A stretch of 64,000 bases of DNA, taken from NCBI RefSeq assembly GCF_900100955.1, contig NZ_FNCC01000003.1, positions 310,001 through 374,000 of the forward strand, written 5' to 3'. Below the pieces are notes generated by a model, which ran no database searches, was not told where the DNA came from, and saw only the letters and a list, made by a program, of their open reading frames with translations. Origin of the DNA: Lentzea fradiae (lineage in GTDB: Bacteria; Actinomycetota; Actinomycetes; Mycobacteriales; Pseudonocardiaceae). Positions 43,118-51,432 of the stretch are shown here, one piece after another. The position numbers and the translations under genes were made by a program. Numbering within the stretch: the stretch's first letter is position 1; each line of letters begins with the position of its first letter.

Positions 43118-44813
43118 AGTCCGCACCGGCCCCGAGGTCCGCTGCGGCAAGGAGATCCTGCGGACCGCCCTGCGCCGCAACGCCGGCGCCATGACGTCCG
43201 GCACCCTGCTGATGGGGTGCTACCAGGCGGCGGAGACCGCCGTGCCGATCCTGCTCGGCGTGATCGTCGAGTACGCGCTGCGCGGCGGTGAGGTCGGCTC
43301 GCTCGGTCTCGCGCTGCTCGGCCTGGGGCTCGTCATGGCGACCGTGTCGTACTCGTGGCGGTTCGGCATGCGGATCCTGCAGAAGGCCAACACCACCGAG
43401 GCGCACCGGTGGCGGGTCGCGGTCGCGGACCGCGGGCTGCAGCCGGTGGCCCGCGACATCGACCTGAAGTCCGGTGAGGTGCTCACCGTCGCCACCGAGG
43501 ACGCCGACCAGACGGCGGACATCATCGAGGTGGTGCCGCTGCTGGTCAGCTCGCTGGTGTCGGTGGTGATCACGGGCGTGGTGCTGGCGGTGATCAGCGT
43601 GCCGCTGGGCGTGCTGGTGTTCGCGGGCACGGTGACGATCCTGACCGTGCTGAGCGTGCTGTCCCGCCGGATCGGCGCGAACACTCAGGTCCAGCAGGCG
43701 AAGGTGGCCCGGGCGGGCGCGAAGGTGTCGGACCTGATCGCGGGGCTGCGGCCGCTGCACGGGTTCGGCGGCAGCTACGCGGCGTTCCGGTCGTACCGGC
43801 GGGTGAGCACCGAGGCGAAGCGCCAGTCGATCGTGGTGGCGCGGGTCAACGGCGTGTACGCAGGACTGGCGCTGGCGCTGAACTCGCTGCTGGCGGCGGC
43901 GGTGACGCTGTGGGCCGGGTACCTGACGTTCCAGGGGTCCATCACGATCGGTCAGCTGGTGATGGCCGTCGGCCTGGCGCAGTTCCTGATCGAGCCGCTG
44001 AAGCTGTTCTCCGAGATGCCGAAGTACATCATGATCGCGCGGGCGTCGGCGGACCGGATGGCGCTCGTGCTGGCCGCTCCCCCGCGCCTGACGCCGGGCA
44101 CCGAGGTGCCCGGACCGGAGGGTGGCCTGGAGGTCGAGTCCGTCTCGTGCGGGCCGTTGCGGGACCTCACCTTCTCGGTGCGGCCCGGCGAGCTCGTGGC
44201 GATCGCGGCCTACCAGCCGCAGGCGGCGGCCGAACTGGTGTCGGTGCTGTCCCTGGAGACGCCGCCGGACGCGTACGAGGGCGTCGTCCGGGTGGGCAAG
44301 CAGGACCTCGCGTCGCTGACGATCGAGAGCTTGCGCGCGTTCCTGCTGGTGAACCCGTCGCACCACGAGGTGTTCGCCGGGACGTTGCGGGAGAACGTCG
44401 ACCCCGCGGGCACGAGCACGAAGGTGGACGAGGCGGTGTCGGCGGCGATGCTGACCGACGTGGTGGCCTTGCACGCCGAGGGCCTCGGCTACGCCGTGCG
44501 CGACCGCGGCGCGAACCTGTCCGGTGGCCAGCGGCAACGGCTGTCGCTCGCCCGCGCCCTCGCCGCCGACCCGGAGATCCTGGTGCTGCACGACCCGACC
44601 ACCGCCGTCGACGCGGTGACGGAGCAGCTGATCGCACGCAACGTCAGGGACCTGCGCCGCGGCCGCACGACCGTCGTGATCACCAGCAGCCCGGCGCTGC
44701 TCGACGCCGCCGACCGCGTGATCGTCCTGGACGACGGCGCGGTCACGGGTGAGGGCACGCACCGCGAGCTGCTCGGCCGTGACTCCTCCTACCAGCTGGC
44801 GGTGGCCCGGTGA
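43092..44813 (+). CDS. cchI: ABC exporter half, LSGGQ intact but Walker A lost (CchI-like)
   Basis: The product (about 573 residues) has a six-helix membrane domain followed by a nucleotide-binding domain from about residue 345. The signature [15 protein letters not shown] is perfect, but the Walker A position reads [15 protein letters not shown] without GxGKS. The Walker B region reads [11 protein letters not shown], lacking the usual DE. This is the mirror image of the other exporter half at 30474-32270. The gene overlaps the NRPS end; the start is either TTG 43092 or TTG 43104, and neither has a clear ribosome site. The esterase start overlaps its stop (GTGA). Confidence 0.88.
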   Translation: MRATLTNTEVRTGPEVRCGKEILRTALRRNAGAMTSGTLLMGCYQAAETAVPILLGVIVEYALRGGEVGSLGLALLGLGLVMATVSYSWRFGMRILQKANTTEAHRWRVAVADRGLQPVARDIDLKSGEVLTVATEDADQTADIIEVVPLLVSSLVSVVITGVVLAVISVPLGVLVFAGTVTILTVLSVLSRRIGANTQVQQAKVARAGAKVSDLIAGLRPLHGFGGSYAAFRSYRRVSTEAKRQSIVVARVNGVYAGLALALNSLLAAAVTLWAGYLTFQGSITIGQLVMAVGLAQFLIEPLKLFSEMPKYIMIARASADRMALVLAAPPRLTPGTEVPGPEGGLEVESVSCGPLRDLTFSVRPGELVAIAAYQPQAAAELVSVLSLETPPDAYEGVVRVGKQDLASLTIESLRAFLLVNPSHHEVFAGTLRENVDPAGTSTKVDEAVSAAMLTDVVALHAEGLGYAVRDRGANLSGGQRQRLSLARALAADPEILVLHDPTTAVDAVTEQLIARNVRDLRRGRTTVVITSSPALLDAADRVIVLDDGAVTGEGTHRELLGRDSSYQLAVAR

Positions 44814-45772
44814 CGAGGTTCGAGTGGCGCGGCGGTCCCGCGACGCTGAGGTTCGAGAGCGTGCTGGACCCGGTCGAGCTGACCCGCGAGGACGGCGACC
44901 TGTGGTCGGCGGAGGTCGAGCTGCCGCCACGGCTGCGGGTGACGTACCACTTCGTGGACGCCGAGGGCGAGGAGCACGCCGACCCGCTCAACCCGGACGC
45001 GGCAGGACCGAACCGGTCGATCCTCACGACCCCGGACCTGGAGCCCCAGCCGCACTGGCCGGTCGCCGGGCCGGACGAGGTGTTCGACGTGCCGTCGCTG
45101 CGCGTGCGGTGGACCGGCTCGCTGGGCCGCAAGACCGTCCGCGTGCACCAGGGCGGCGAACCGGTGGTGCTGCTGCTCGACGGCGACGACTGGATGTACG
45201 TGCACCCGTTCACGGCCGCGTTCGAGTCGGCGGTGAAGGCGGGCGAGACGCCGTCGGCGACGCTGGTCTTCCTGCCCACCCCGCGCGACCGCGACGCCGA
45301 GTACAGCTCTCCCGCGCTGTGGCAGGCGATCCGGGACGAGCTGCTGCCGCTGCTGAACGAGAACGGCGTGACGGTCGACCCGGCCCGGTTCGTGGTGGCG
45401 GGGCAGAGCCTGGGCGGGCTGAGCGCGGTCCAGGCGGCGCTGGACTTCCCGGCGCTCGTGTCACGGGTGGCGTGCCAGTCCGGTTCCTTCTGGTACGCGC
45501 GCGACCTGCCGGACAAGGGGATCTCGCTCGACGGTCCCGCGGGCGGTGACACCGCCGTCCGGCTGCGGGACGCGGACCTGAGCGGCCTGCGGGTCGCGTT
45601 CGACGCCGGCGAGCACGAGCCGCGGATGCACCGGCACTGCGCGGCCGTGGAGGAGCTGGCCGGACGGGCCGGTGCGACCGTGCGGGTGAACCGCTCGCCC
45701 GCCGGGCACGACCGGGCGGGCTGGCGGCACGCGCTGCTGCGCGACGTCGGCTGGCTGCTGAACGACCTGTGA
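44810..45772 (+). CDS. cchJ: Siderophore esterase / hydrolase (CchJ-like, Fes/IroE family)
   Basis: The 320-residue protein has an N-terminal Fes-type beta domain (RGGPATLRFESVLDPVELTREDGDLWSAEVELPPRLRVTYHFVD) and a C-terminal alpha/beta hydrolase. The latter has FVVAGQSLGGLSAVQAAL (nucleophile Ser), QSGSFW, and GHDRAGWRHAL (catalytic His). In coelichelin loci CchJ is the counterpart. It may hydrolyse or release a tetrapeptide from the thioesterase-less NRPS, or open the ferric siderophore after uptake; both roles are inference. GTG start overlapping the exporter stop. It is the last gene of the siderophore set. Confidence 0.88.
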   Translation: MTRFEWRGGPATLRFESVLDPVELTREDGDLWSAEVELPPRLRVTYHFVDAEGEEHADPLNPDAAGPNRSILTTPDLEPQPHWPVAGPDEVFDVPSLRVRWTGSLGRKTVRVHQGGEPVVLLLDGDDWMYVHPFTAAFESAVKAGETPSATLVFLPTPRDRDAEYSSPALWQAIRDELLPLLNENGVTVDPARFVVAGQSLGGLSAVQAALDFPALVSRVACQSGSFWYARDLPDKGISLDGPAGGDTAVRLRDADLSGLRVAFDAGEHEPRMHRHCAAVEELAGRAGATVRVNRSPAGHDRAGWRHALLRDVGWLLNDL

Positions 45773-45806
45773 ACCGGGCCCGGGACGAACCCGGGCCCGG
45801 CGCGGG

Positions 45807-47471
45807 TCAGACGATCGCGGCCGCCGCGGCCCGTCCCGCGTTCCTGCCGGAGAACAGGCAGCCGCCGAGGAAAGTGCCCTCCAGGGCGTTGTAGCCCATC
45901 ATCCCGCCGCCGCCGAACCCGCTGGCCTCACCGGCCGCGTACAGGCCGGGAACGGGCTCGGTGCCGTCGACGAGGCAGCGGCCGGACAGGTCGGTCTCCA
46001 GGCCGCCCAGGGTCTTGCGGGTGAGGATGTTCAGCCGCACGGCGATGAGCGGGCCGTTCGCCGGGTCGAGGAACCGGTGCGGCTTGGCGGTGCGCATGAA
46101 CCGGTCGCCGCGGTAGGAGCGGTGCTGCTGCAGGTAGGTGATCTGCGCGTCCTTGGTGAACTGGTTGCCGAGCTCGCGGTCACGGGCCTCCAGGAGCCCG
46201 CGCAGGGCGGTCTCGTCGATCAGCTCGCCGTCGCCGACCTTGTTCATGCCCTTCACGAGATCGGTGAGGTTGTCCGCGACGACGAAGTCGTCGCCGTGCT
46301 TCTTGAACATCTCGATCGGCGAGGTCGGGTACCCGCGTGCCCGCTTGAGGAGCAGCTTCAGGTCCCTGCCGGTCAGATCGGGGTTCTGCTCCGACCCGGA
46401 CAGCGCGAACTCCTTCTCGATCACCTTCTGCGTGAGGACGAACCACGAGTAGTCGTAGCCGGTGCCGCGCAGGTGCCTGAGGGTGCCGAGGGTGTCGAAG
46501 CCGGGGAAGTACGGGGCGGGCAGCCGCCGGCCGGTCGCGTCGAGCCACATGCTCGACGGGCCGGGCAGGATGCGGATGCCGTGGTTCTCCCAGATCGGGT
46601 CCCAGTTCCGCAGGCCCTCCACGTAGTGCCACATGCGGTCCTCGTTGATCACGCGCGCGCCGGTGGCGCGGGTGATGCCGATCATCCGCCCGTCCACGTG
46701 GGCGGGGACGCCCGCGACCATCGTCTTCGGCGGGGTGCCGAGCCGGGCGGGCCACACCTCGCGGACCAGGTCGTGGTTGCCGCCGATGCCGCCGGAGCTG
46801 ACGACGACGGCCTGCGAGCGGTACTCGAAGTCGCCGACCACGTCGCGCGACGACGCCTGGCCGCGTTCGATCGTGCTCGGGGCGAGCAGGCTGCCGCGGA
46901 CTCCCGTCACGGTGCCGTTGTCCACGACCAGCTCGTCGACGCGGTGCCGGAACCGCATGATGATGCGGCCGCTCGCGGCGTGCGCGCGCACCCGCCGTTC
47001 GAACAGCTCCACGACACCGGGTCCGGTGCCCCAGGTGATGTGGAAGCGGGGGACGGAGTTGCCGTGGCCGTCGGCCCTGCCGTCACCGCGTTCGGCCCAC
47101 CCGACGATCGGGAAGACCTTCAGGCCCATGCCGCGCAGCCAGGCGCGTTTCTCGCCCGCCGCGAAGTCGACGTACGCCTCGGCCCAGCGGCGCGGCCACT
47201 CGTCCTCCGGGCGGTCGAACTGCGCGCTGCCGAGCCAGTCCTGCCAGGCCAGGTCGCGGGAGTCCTTGATGCCCATGCGCCGCTGCTCGGGGCTGTCGAC
47301 GAAGAGCAGGCCGCCGAGCGACCAGAACGCCTGCCCGCCGAGCGACTGCTCGGGCTCCTGGTCCAGCAGCAGCACCTTCTTGCCGGCGTCGGCGATCTCC
47401 GCCGCGGCGGTGAGTCCCGCCAGCCCGGCTCCGACCACGATCACATCGGTGTCCACGCGCACACTCCACAT
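45807..47471 (-). CDS. FAD-binding dehydrogenase (KsdD / fumarate reductase-like family)
   Basis: The 554-residue protein starts with VDTDVIVVGAGLAGLTAAAEIADAGKKVLLLDQEPEQSLGGQAFWSLGGL, the FAD-binding Rossmann motif. It ends with LYAAGEASGFGGGGMMGYNALEGTFLGGCLFSGRNAGR, the second FAD contact block. It belongs to the FAD_binding_2 family that holds 3-ketosteroid dehydrogenases and fumarate reductase flavoproteins. The substrate is not clear; members of this exact type are annotated only as FAD-binding dehydrogenase. ATG 47471 chosen by homology over a longer frame. It is divergent from the CdaR-type regulator, with an inverted repeat between them, so it is the probable regulatory target. Confidence 0.85.
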   Translation of the reverse strand: MWSVRVDTDVIVVGAGLAGLTAAAEIADAGKKVLLLDQEPEQSLGGQAFWSLGGLLFVDSPEQRRMGIKDSRDLAWQDWLGSAQFDRPEDEWPRRWAEAYVDFAAGEKRAWLRGMGLKVFPIVGWAERGDGRADGHGNSVPRFHITWGTGPGVVELFERRVRAHAASGRIIMRFRHRVDELVVDNGTVTGVRGSLLAPSTIERGQASSRDVVGDFEYRSQAVVVSSGGIGGNHDLVREVWPARLGTPPKTMVAGVPAHVDGRMIGITRATGARVINEDRMWHYVEGLRNWDPIWENHGIRILPGPSSMWLDATGRRLPAPYFPGFDTLGTLRHLRGTGYDYSWFVLTQKVIEKEFALSGSEQNPDLTGRDLKLLLKRARGYPTSPIEMFKKHGDDFVVADNLTDLVKGMNKVGDGELIDETALRGLLEARDRELGNQFTKDAQITYLQQHRSYRGDRFMRTAKPHRFLDPANGPLIAVRLNILTRKTLGGLETDLSGRCLVDGTEPVPGLYAAGEASGFGGGGMMGYNALEGTFLGGCLFSGRNAGRAAAAAIV

Positions 47472-47537
47472 CCGTCTGACCTTGCGGCGCAACTGTGCTC
47501 CCGCACACGCCCGGAGAGCCAGATGACTTGGCAACTC

Positions 47538-47557
47538 CTGACAGCTAGATTTGTCAG
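47538..47557. promoter_or_regulatory. Inverted repeat between the dehydrogenase and its likely regulator
   Basis: CTGACA (47538-47543), 8-base spacer, TGTCAG (47552-47557), in a locally AT-richer stretch 20 bases before the CdaR-type GTG start. A further TTGACAAGG follows. Candidate operator for divergent control. Confidence 0.45.
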
Positions 47558-47577
47558 ACCTTGACAAGGAGTGTGCC

Positions 47578-48705
47578 GTGCCCGTTTCGCACGACGAGCT
47601 GCGTCGCCTGGTGACCAGGGACGCCGAGCTCGTCGAGCACCTGCTGGGCGTGATCCTCGCCGAGATCCCCGGCTACCAGGTGCTCGACCCGGTCCAGCTG
47701 GAGGAGGTGCGCGCCAACATCCGGTGGAACGTCAGCCGGGTGCTGGAGCTGTGGAGGACCGGCACGTCGCTCACCGAGGAGGACGCGCTGCGGTTCCGCG
47801 GGGTCGGCGCCGTGCGGGCGCGCGACGGCAGGCCGCTGCCGGTGATCCTGCGCTCCTACCGGGTCGCCGCCCGCGCGTTCATCGGGTACGTCGCCGACCG
47901 GTTCGGCGACGAGCTGACCGCCGCGGACATGGCGGGGCTCGCCAGGGTGTGGCTGGCCGCCGACGACCGGCTGGCCGACGCCCTGCAGGACGGCTACCAG
48001 GCGGCCGGGACCACGATCAGCGGCGACCGCGACCGCGCGCTCACCCGGCTCGTCCTCGACCTCGTGCTGGGCAGGCACTCGCACGAGGGCGCGTTCGCCG
48101 CCCGGCTGCGGGAGCTGGAGGTGCGGCTGCCGCACCGGTTCACCGTCGTCGTGCTGCGCTCCGCCGAGGCCACCGGCGCCGTGCTGCCCGCCGCGTCGGA
48201 ACCCGTGATGCACGCCGCGATCGACGGTGCCGGGATCGTCGTCGCCGAGCACGTGGACGTCGCGGCGCTGCGGCCCGTGCTGCAACGGCGTGGTGCGCAG
48301 TGCTGCGTGCTCACCGGCATCGGCGCGAACGACGCCCCGCGGTTGTACCGGCTGGCGAGGGCGTGCCTGGAACGGGTTCCGGCGGCCGTGCTCGCCGACC
48401 GCACGGTCTTCGACCGCGGCGACGCCGAGGTGCTGGCCCTGCTGGCGGGACGGCCGGACGCGGACCCGGAACGCACCGCGTCGGCCGTGCTCGGCGGCCT
48501 CACCCCGGCCGCGCACGCGCACCTGCTGGAGACGCTCGACGCCCTGTTCACGGCGGGCAGCGCCGAGGAGGTCGCGGCACGGCTCGGCGTGCACGCGCAG
48601 ACGGTGCGCTACCGGCTCCGGCGGATCACCGCGCTGACCGGACGCGACCCGCGCCGGCCGTGGGACCGGTTCGTGCTGCAGAGCGCCAGGCTCGCCACGG
48701 CCTGA
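47578..48705 (+). CDS. PucR/CdaR family transcriptional regulator
   Basis: The 375-residue protein has a helical N-terminal sensor (LVEHLLGVILAEIPGYQVLDPVQLEEVRANIRWNVSRVLELW), a central GGDEF-like CdaR domain (HRFTVVVLRSAEATGAV, CLERVPAAVLADRTVF), and a C-terminal PucR-type helix-turn-helix (LLETLDALFTAGSAEEVAARLGVHAQTVRYRLRRITALTGRDPRRPWDRFVLQSA). The GTG at 47578 follows AAGGAG by seven bases. It most likely activates the divergent FAD dehydrogenase. The ligand is unknown. Confidence 0.88.
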   Translation: MPVSHDELRRLVTRDAELVEHLLGVILAEIPGYQVLDPVQLEEVRANIRWNVSRVLELWRTGTSLTEEDALRFRGVGAVRARDGRPLPVILRSYRVAARAFIGYVADRFGDELTAADMAGLARVWLAADDRLADALQDGYQAAGTTISGDRDRALTRLVLDLVLGRHSHEGAFAARLRELEVRLPHRFTVVVLRSAEATGAVLPAASEPVMHAAIDGAGIVVAEHVDVAALRPVLQRRGAQCCVLTGIGANDAPRLYRLARACLERVPAAVLADRTVFDRGDAEVLALLAGRPDADPERTASAVLGGLTPAAHAHLLETLDALFTAGSAEEVAARLGVHAQTVRYRLRRITALTGRDPRRPWDRFVLQSARLATA

Positions 48706-48750
48706 ACGTTCACCCGGATGCCGGGCGCCGTTGGTGGTTTGCTCGCTGTC

Positions 48751-51081
48751 ATGGACATCGACAAGGCGATCGCGAGTCTGGACCTGCCCTCGAAGGTGCG
48801 GCTGCTCACCGGGTCCGCGCTGTTCGCGCTGCACGACGAGCCGCGCATCGGGCTGGCGTCGCTGAGGATGTCCGACGGCCCGACCGGTGTCCGCGGCGCC
48901 GAGCTGCGGGGCGGGGTGACCGCCTGCCTGCTGCCGAACGCGACGCTGCTCGCCCAGCACTGGGACCCGGCGCTGGCCCGCGAGGCCGCCGAGGTGCTGG
49001 CGGACGAGGCCGCGGCGCAACGGGTGCACGTCGTGCTCGGGCCGACGATCAACCTGCACCGCACGGCGCTCGGCGGCCGCCTGTTCGAGGCGTACAGCGA
49101 GGACCCGCTGCTCACCGGCGTGCTCGCCGCCGCATACGTGCGGGGCTTGCAGGACAAGGGCATCGCGGCGACGCCGAAGCACTACGTGGCCAACGAGTCC
49201 GAGACCGAACGGCGCACCGCGAGCATGGTGGTGGACGAGAAGACGTTGCGCGAGCTGTACCTGCTGCCGTTCGAGATCGTCGTCGAGGACTCCTCGCCGT
49301 GGGCGGTCATGGCGGCCTACAACAACGTCAACGGCGTCCCCGCCACCGAGCACACCGAACTCGTCGAGGGCGTGCTGAAGGGCGAGTGGGGCTTCGACGG
49401 CCTCGTCATGTCCGACTGGCTCGCCACGAAGTCGGCGGCGGCCAGCGCGAACGGCGGTCTCGACCTGGTCATGCCCGGTCCCGGCGGCCCGTGGGAGGAG
49501 GGGCTCGTCGCCGCGGTCGAGGCGGGCGAGGTCGCCGAGTCCGTCATCGACGGGCACCTGGCGCGGCTGCTGCTCCTGGCGGCGCGGACCGGGGCGTTCG
49601 GCGGCGAGCGGACGTGGCCCACCGGCCTGCCCGCACCGGACAGCGACCTCCGGCGCGAGCAGTTGCGCCGGTTCGCCGCGGGCGGCATGGTCGTGCTGCG
49701 CAACTCCGGTGTGCTGCCGCTCGACGAGTCCGCGCGGGTCGCGCTGATCGGACGGCACGCCGTCGACACGGTCGCACAGGGTGGCGGTTCGGCCGGGGTG
49801 CGCCCGCCGCACGTCATCAGCGTCGCCGAGGGACTGACGTCGCTGCTGGGCGACCGGGTGTCCGTCGTGGACGGCGTGGAGGTGCGGGACCGGTACGCCG
49901 CCCCCTCGGCCGGGGTGCTGCGGAACATCCGCGCCACGACCTACGACGCGTCCGGCGAGGTGCTGGCGTCACGGGAGATGGAGGTCGCCGAACTGTCGGC
50001 GTTCGGCGGCTGGGCGCAGGGCGCCGCGGCGATCGAGGTGTCCGGGGAGGTCGTCCTGGCGGAACCGGCGCGCATGCTCGTCGGCGTGCGCGGGTTCGGC
50101 GCCTGGACCGTGCAGGTCGCCGGTCAGACGCACACCACCCGGCTCGCCTGGGCGGGCGGCGTCGTCGAGGAGGCGCTGCTGAAGCCGCCGCACTGGACCA
50201 CCGAGGTGCTGCTCGCGCCCGGCGACCGGATCACGGCCACGGTCCGCGAGGCCGCCGCGCTGGTCGGCCTGATCGCCCGGCCCGTCCCCCGCCCGGCCGC
50301 CGACGCGATCGGCACCGCCGTGCGGGCGGCACGCGAGGCCGACGTGGCGGTGGTGGTCGTCGGGCTGACCGAGGAACAGGAGACCGAGGGCTTCGACAAG
50401 ACGACGCTCGCGCTGCCCGGCGAGCAGGACGCGCTGGTCACGGCGGTGGCAGCGGCCGCGCGGCGCACGGTCGTCGTGGTGAACGCGGCGACGCCGGTGC
50501 TGATGCCGTGGCTGGAGGAGGTCGACGCCGTGCTGTGGGCGGGTCTCCCCGGTCAGGAGGCCGGTGACGCCGTGGCCGCCGCGCTGCTCGGGCACGTCGA
50601 ACCGGCCGGGCGGCTCGTCACCACGTTCCCGCGCACCGACTCCGGCGCGGCGCCCGTGGTGCCGGTGGACGGTGAGCTGGTCTACGCCGAGGGCACCGCG
50701 CTCGGCCACCGGGGCGCGTCCGGTCCGCTGTTCTGGTTCGGCCACGGCCTCGGCTACACGACCTGGGAGTACGGCGCCGCCACCGCGTCCACTGTGGACG
50801 GGGTCGTCGACGTGGTGTCGGTGCCGGTCACCAACACCGGGCAGCGGCCGGGACGGGAGGTCGTGCAGGTCTACCTGCGACCGTCCGGCGAGCCGGTCCG
50901 GCTGATCGGCTGGTCCGCCGTGGACGTCCCGGCGGGCGAGACCGCCCTGGTCGAGGTGCGGTGCTCGGCCAGGACCCAGCGGGTCTGGTCGGGCGGCTGG
51001 CAGCCGCTGCGGGGCGGTGACGTGCTGGTCGCGCGCGGGCTCGGCGACGTCCGCGCGACGGCACGGGTGCCCCACCCGTGA
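48751..51081 (+). CDS. Glycoside hydrolase family 3 (beta-glucosidase-like)
   Basis: The 776-residue protein has the GH3 TIM barrel (RMSDGPTGVRG; VLGPTINLHRTALGGRLFEAYSEDP; KHYVANESETERR; GLVMSDWLATKSA with the nucleophile Asp near residue 221). It also has the alpha/beta sandwich (VVLRNSGVLPLD, VGLTEEQETEGFDKTTLALPGEQ with the candidate acid/base Glu), a probable PA14-like insert in the middle, and a C-terminal fibronectin III domain (FWFGHGLGYTTWEY, REVVQVYLR). There is no signal peptide, so it acts inside the cell on imported oligosaccharides or glycosides. ATG at 48751, 45 bases after the regulator stop. No link to the thiopeptide cluster is evident. Confidence 0.9.
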   Translation: MDIDKAIASLDLPSKVRLLTGSALFALHDEPRIGLASLRMSDGPTGVRGAELRGGVTACLLPNATLLAQHWDPALAREAAEVLADEAAAQRVHVVLGPTINLHRTALGGRLFEAYSEDPLLTGVLAAAYVRGLQDKGIAATPKHYVANESETERRTASMVVDEKTLRELYLLPFEIVVEDSSPWAVMAAYNNVNGVPATEHTELVEGVLKGEWGFDGLVMSDWLATKSAAASANGGLDLVMPGPGGPWEEGLVAAVEAGEVAESVIDGHLARLLLLAARTGAFGGERTWPTGLPAPDSDLRREQLRRFAAGGMVVLRNSGVLPLDESARVALIGRHAVDTVAQGGGSAGVRPPHVISVAEGLTSLLGDRVSVVDGVEVRDRYAAPSAGVLRNIRATTYDASGEVLASREMEVAELSAFGGWAQGAAAIEVSGEVVLAEPARMLVGVRGFGAWTVQVAGQTHTTRLAWAGGVVEEALLKPPHWTTEVLLAPGDRITATVREAAALVGLIARPVPRPAADAIGTAVRAAREADVAVVVVGLTEEQETEGFDKTTLALPGEQDALVTAVAAAARRTVVVVNAATPVLMPWLEEVDAVLWAGLPGQEAGDAVAAALLGHVEPAGRLVTTFPRTDSGAAPVVPVDGELVYAEGTALGHRGASGPLFWFGHGLGYTTWEYGAATASTVDGVVDVVSVPVTNTGQRPGREVVQVYLRPSGEPVRLIGWSAVDVPAGETALVEVRCSARTQRVWSGGWQPLRGGDVLVARGLGDVRATARVPHP
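50788..50799. repeat. Palindrome TCCACTGTGGAC (copy 2)
   Basis: Exact 12-mer inside the family 3 glycoside hydrolase gene, again in frame as Ser-Thr-Val-Asp. Confidence 0.6.
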
Positions 51082-51432
51082 GCCGGGGGAACCGCACCGG
51101 GTGCCGGTGACGTCGGAGTCGCACGACCGGCCACGAGGTGGTGGCCCGGTTTCAGTCTGGGGACCCGGCCGGGCCACCGGTCTCGAGGAAGAGGTGGCCG
51201 GCGTGCGTGGTGACGTGCACACGCCGGCCTGGCTCTGGGGGGAGAGGAACCGGTGGCTGTGCCGACCCCCAATCCCAGGTGAACTCGGGTCTGGCGGCAC
51301 AGGTACCGGCTCCGTGACCCACGGTGCCACCGGCGCCGCACAGATTTCGCCCAGGCGGCGCACAGACCGCACGTTCGTGCGCGAGGATGGCCGTACCGAC
51401 AGTTCTTGATCGTCGAGGAGAGAGAAACGCCT
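51082..51432 (+). promoter_or_regulatory. Upstream region of the thiopeptide regulator
   Basis: This 351-base gap precedes the SARP gene. I see no gene in it. It contains a direct repeat GCACAGA (51336-51375 area, copies about 24 bases apart) and a small GCACG-TT-CGTGC palindrome at 51369-51380, shortly before the GTG start at 51433. These could be SARP or other regulator sites; none is convincing by itself. Confidence 0.3.

Noticed and set aside
45807-47471. The FAD dehydrogenase as the missing ornithine N-hydroxylase of the siderophore locus
   Set aside because: Its motifs are those of the FAD_binding_2 (ketosteroid dehydrogenase/fumarate reductase) family, it lacks the NADPH-binding pattern of ornithine monooxygenases, and it is on the opposite strand with its own regulator.
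48751-51081. Family 3 glycoside hydrolase as part of the thiopeptide cluster
   Set aside because: Separated by a 351-base gap, no sugar or glycosyltransferase gene in the cluster, and no glycosylation is needed for a lactazole-type product.
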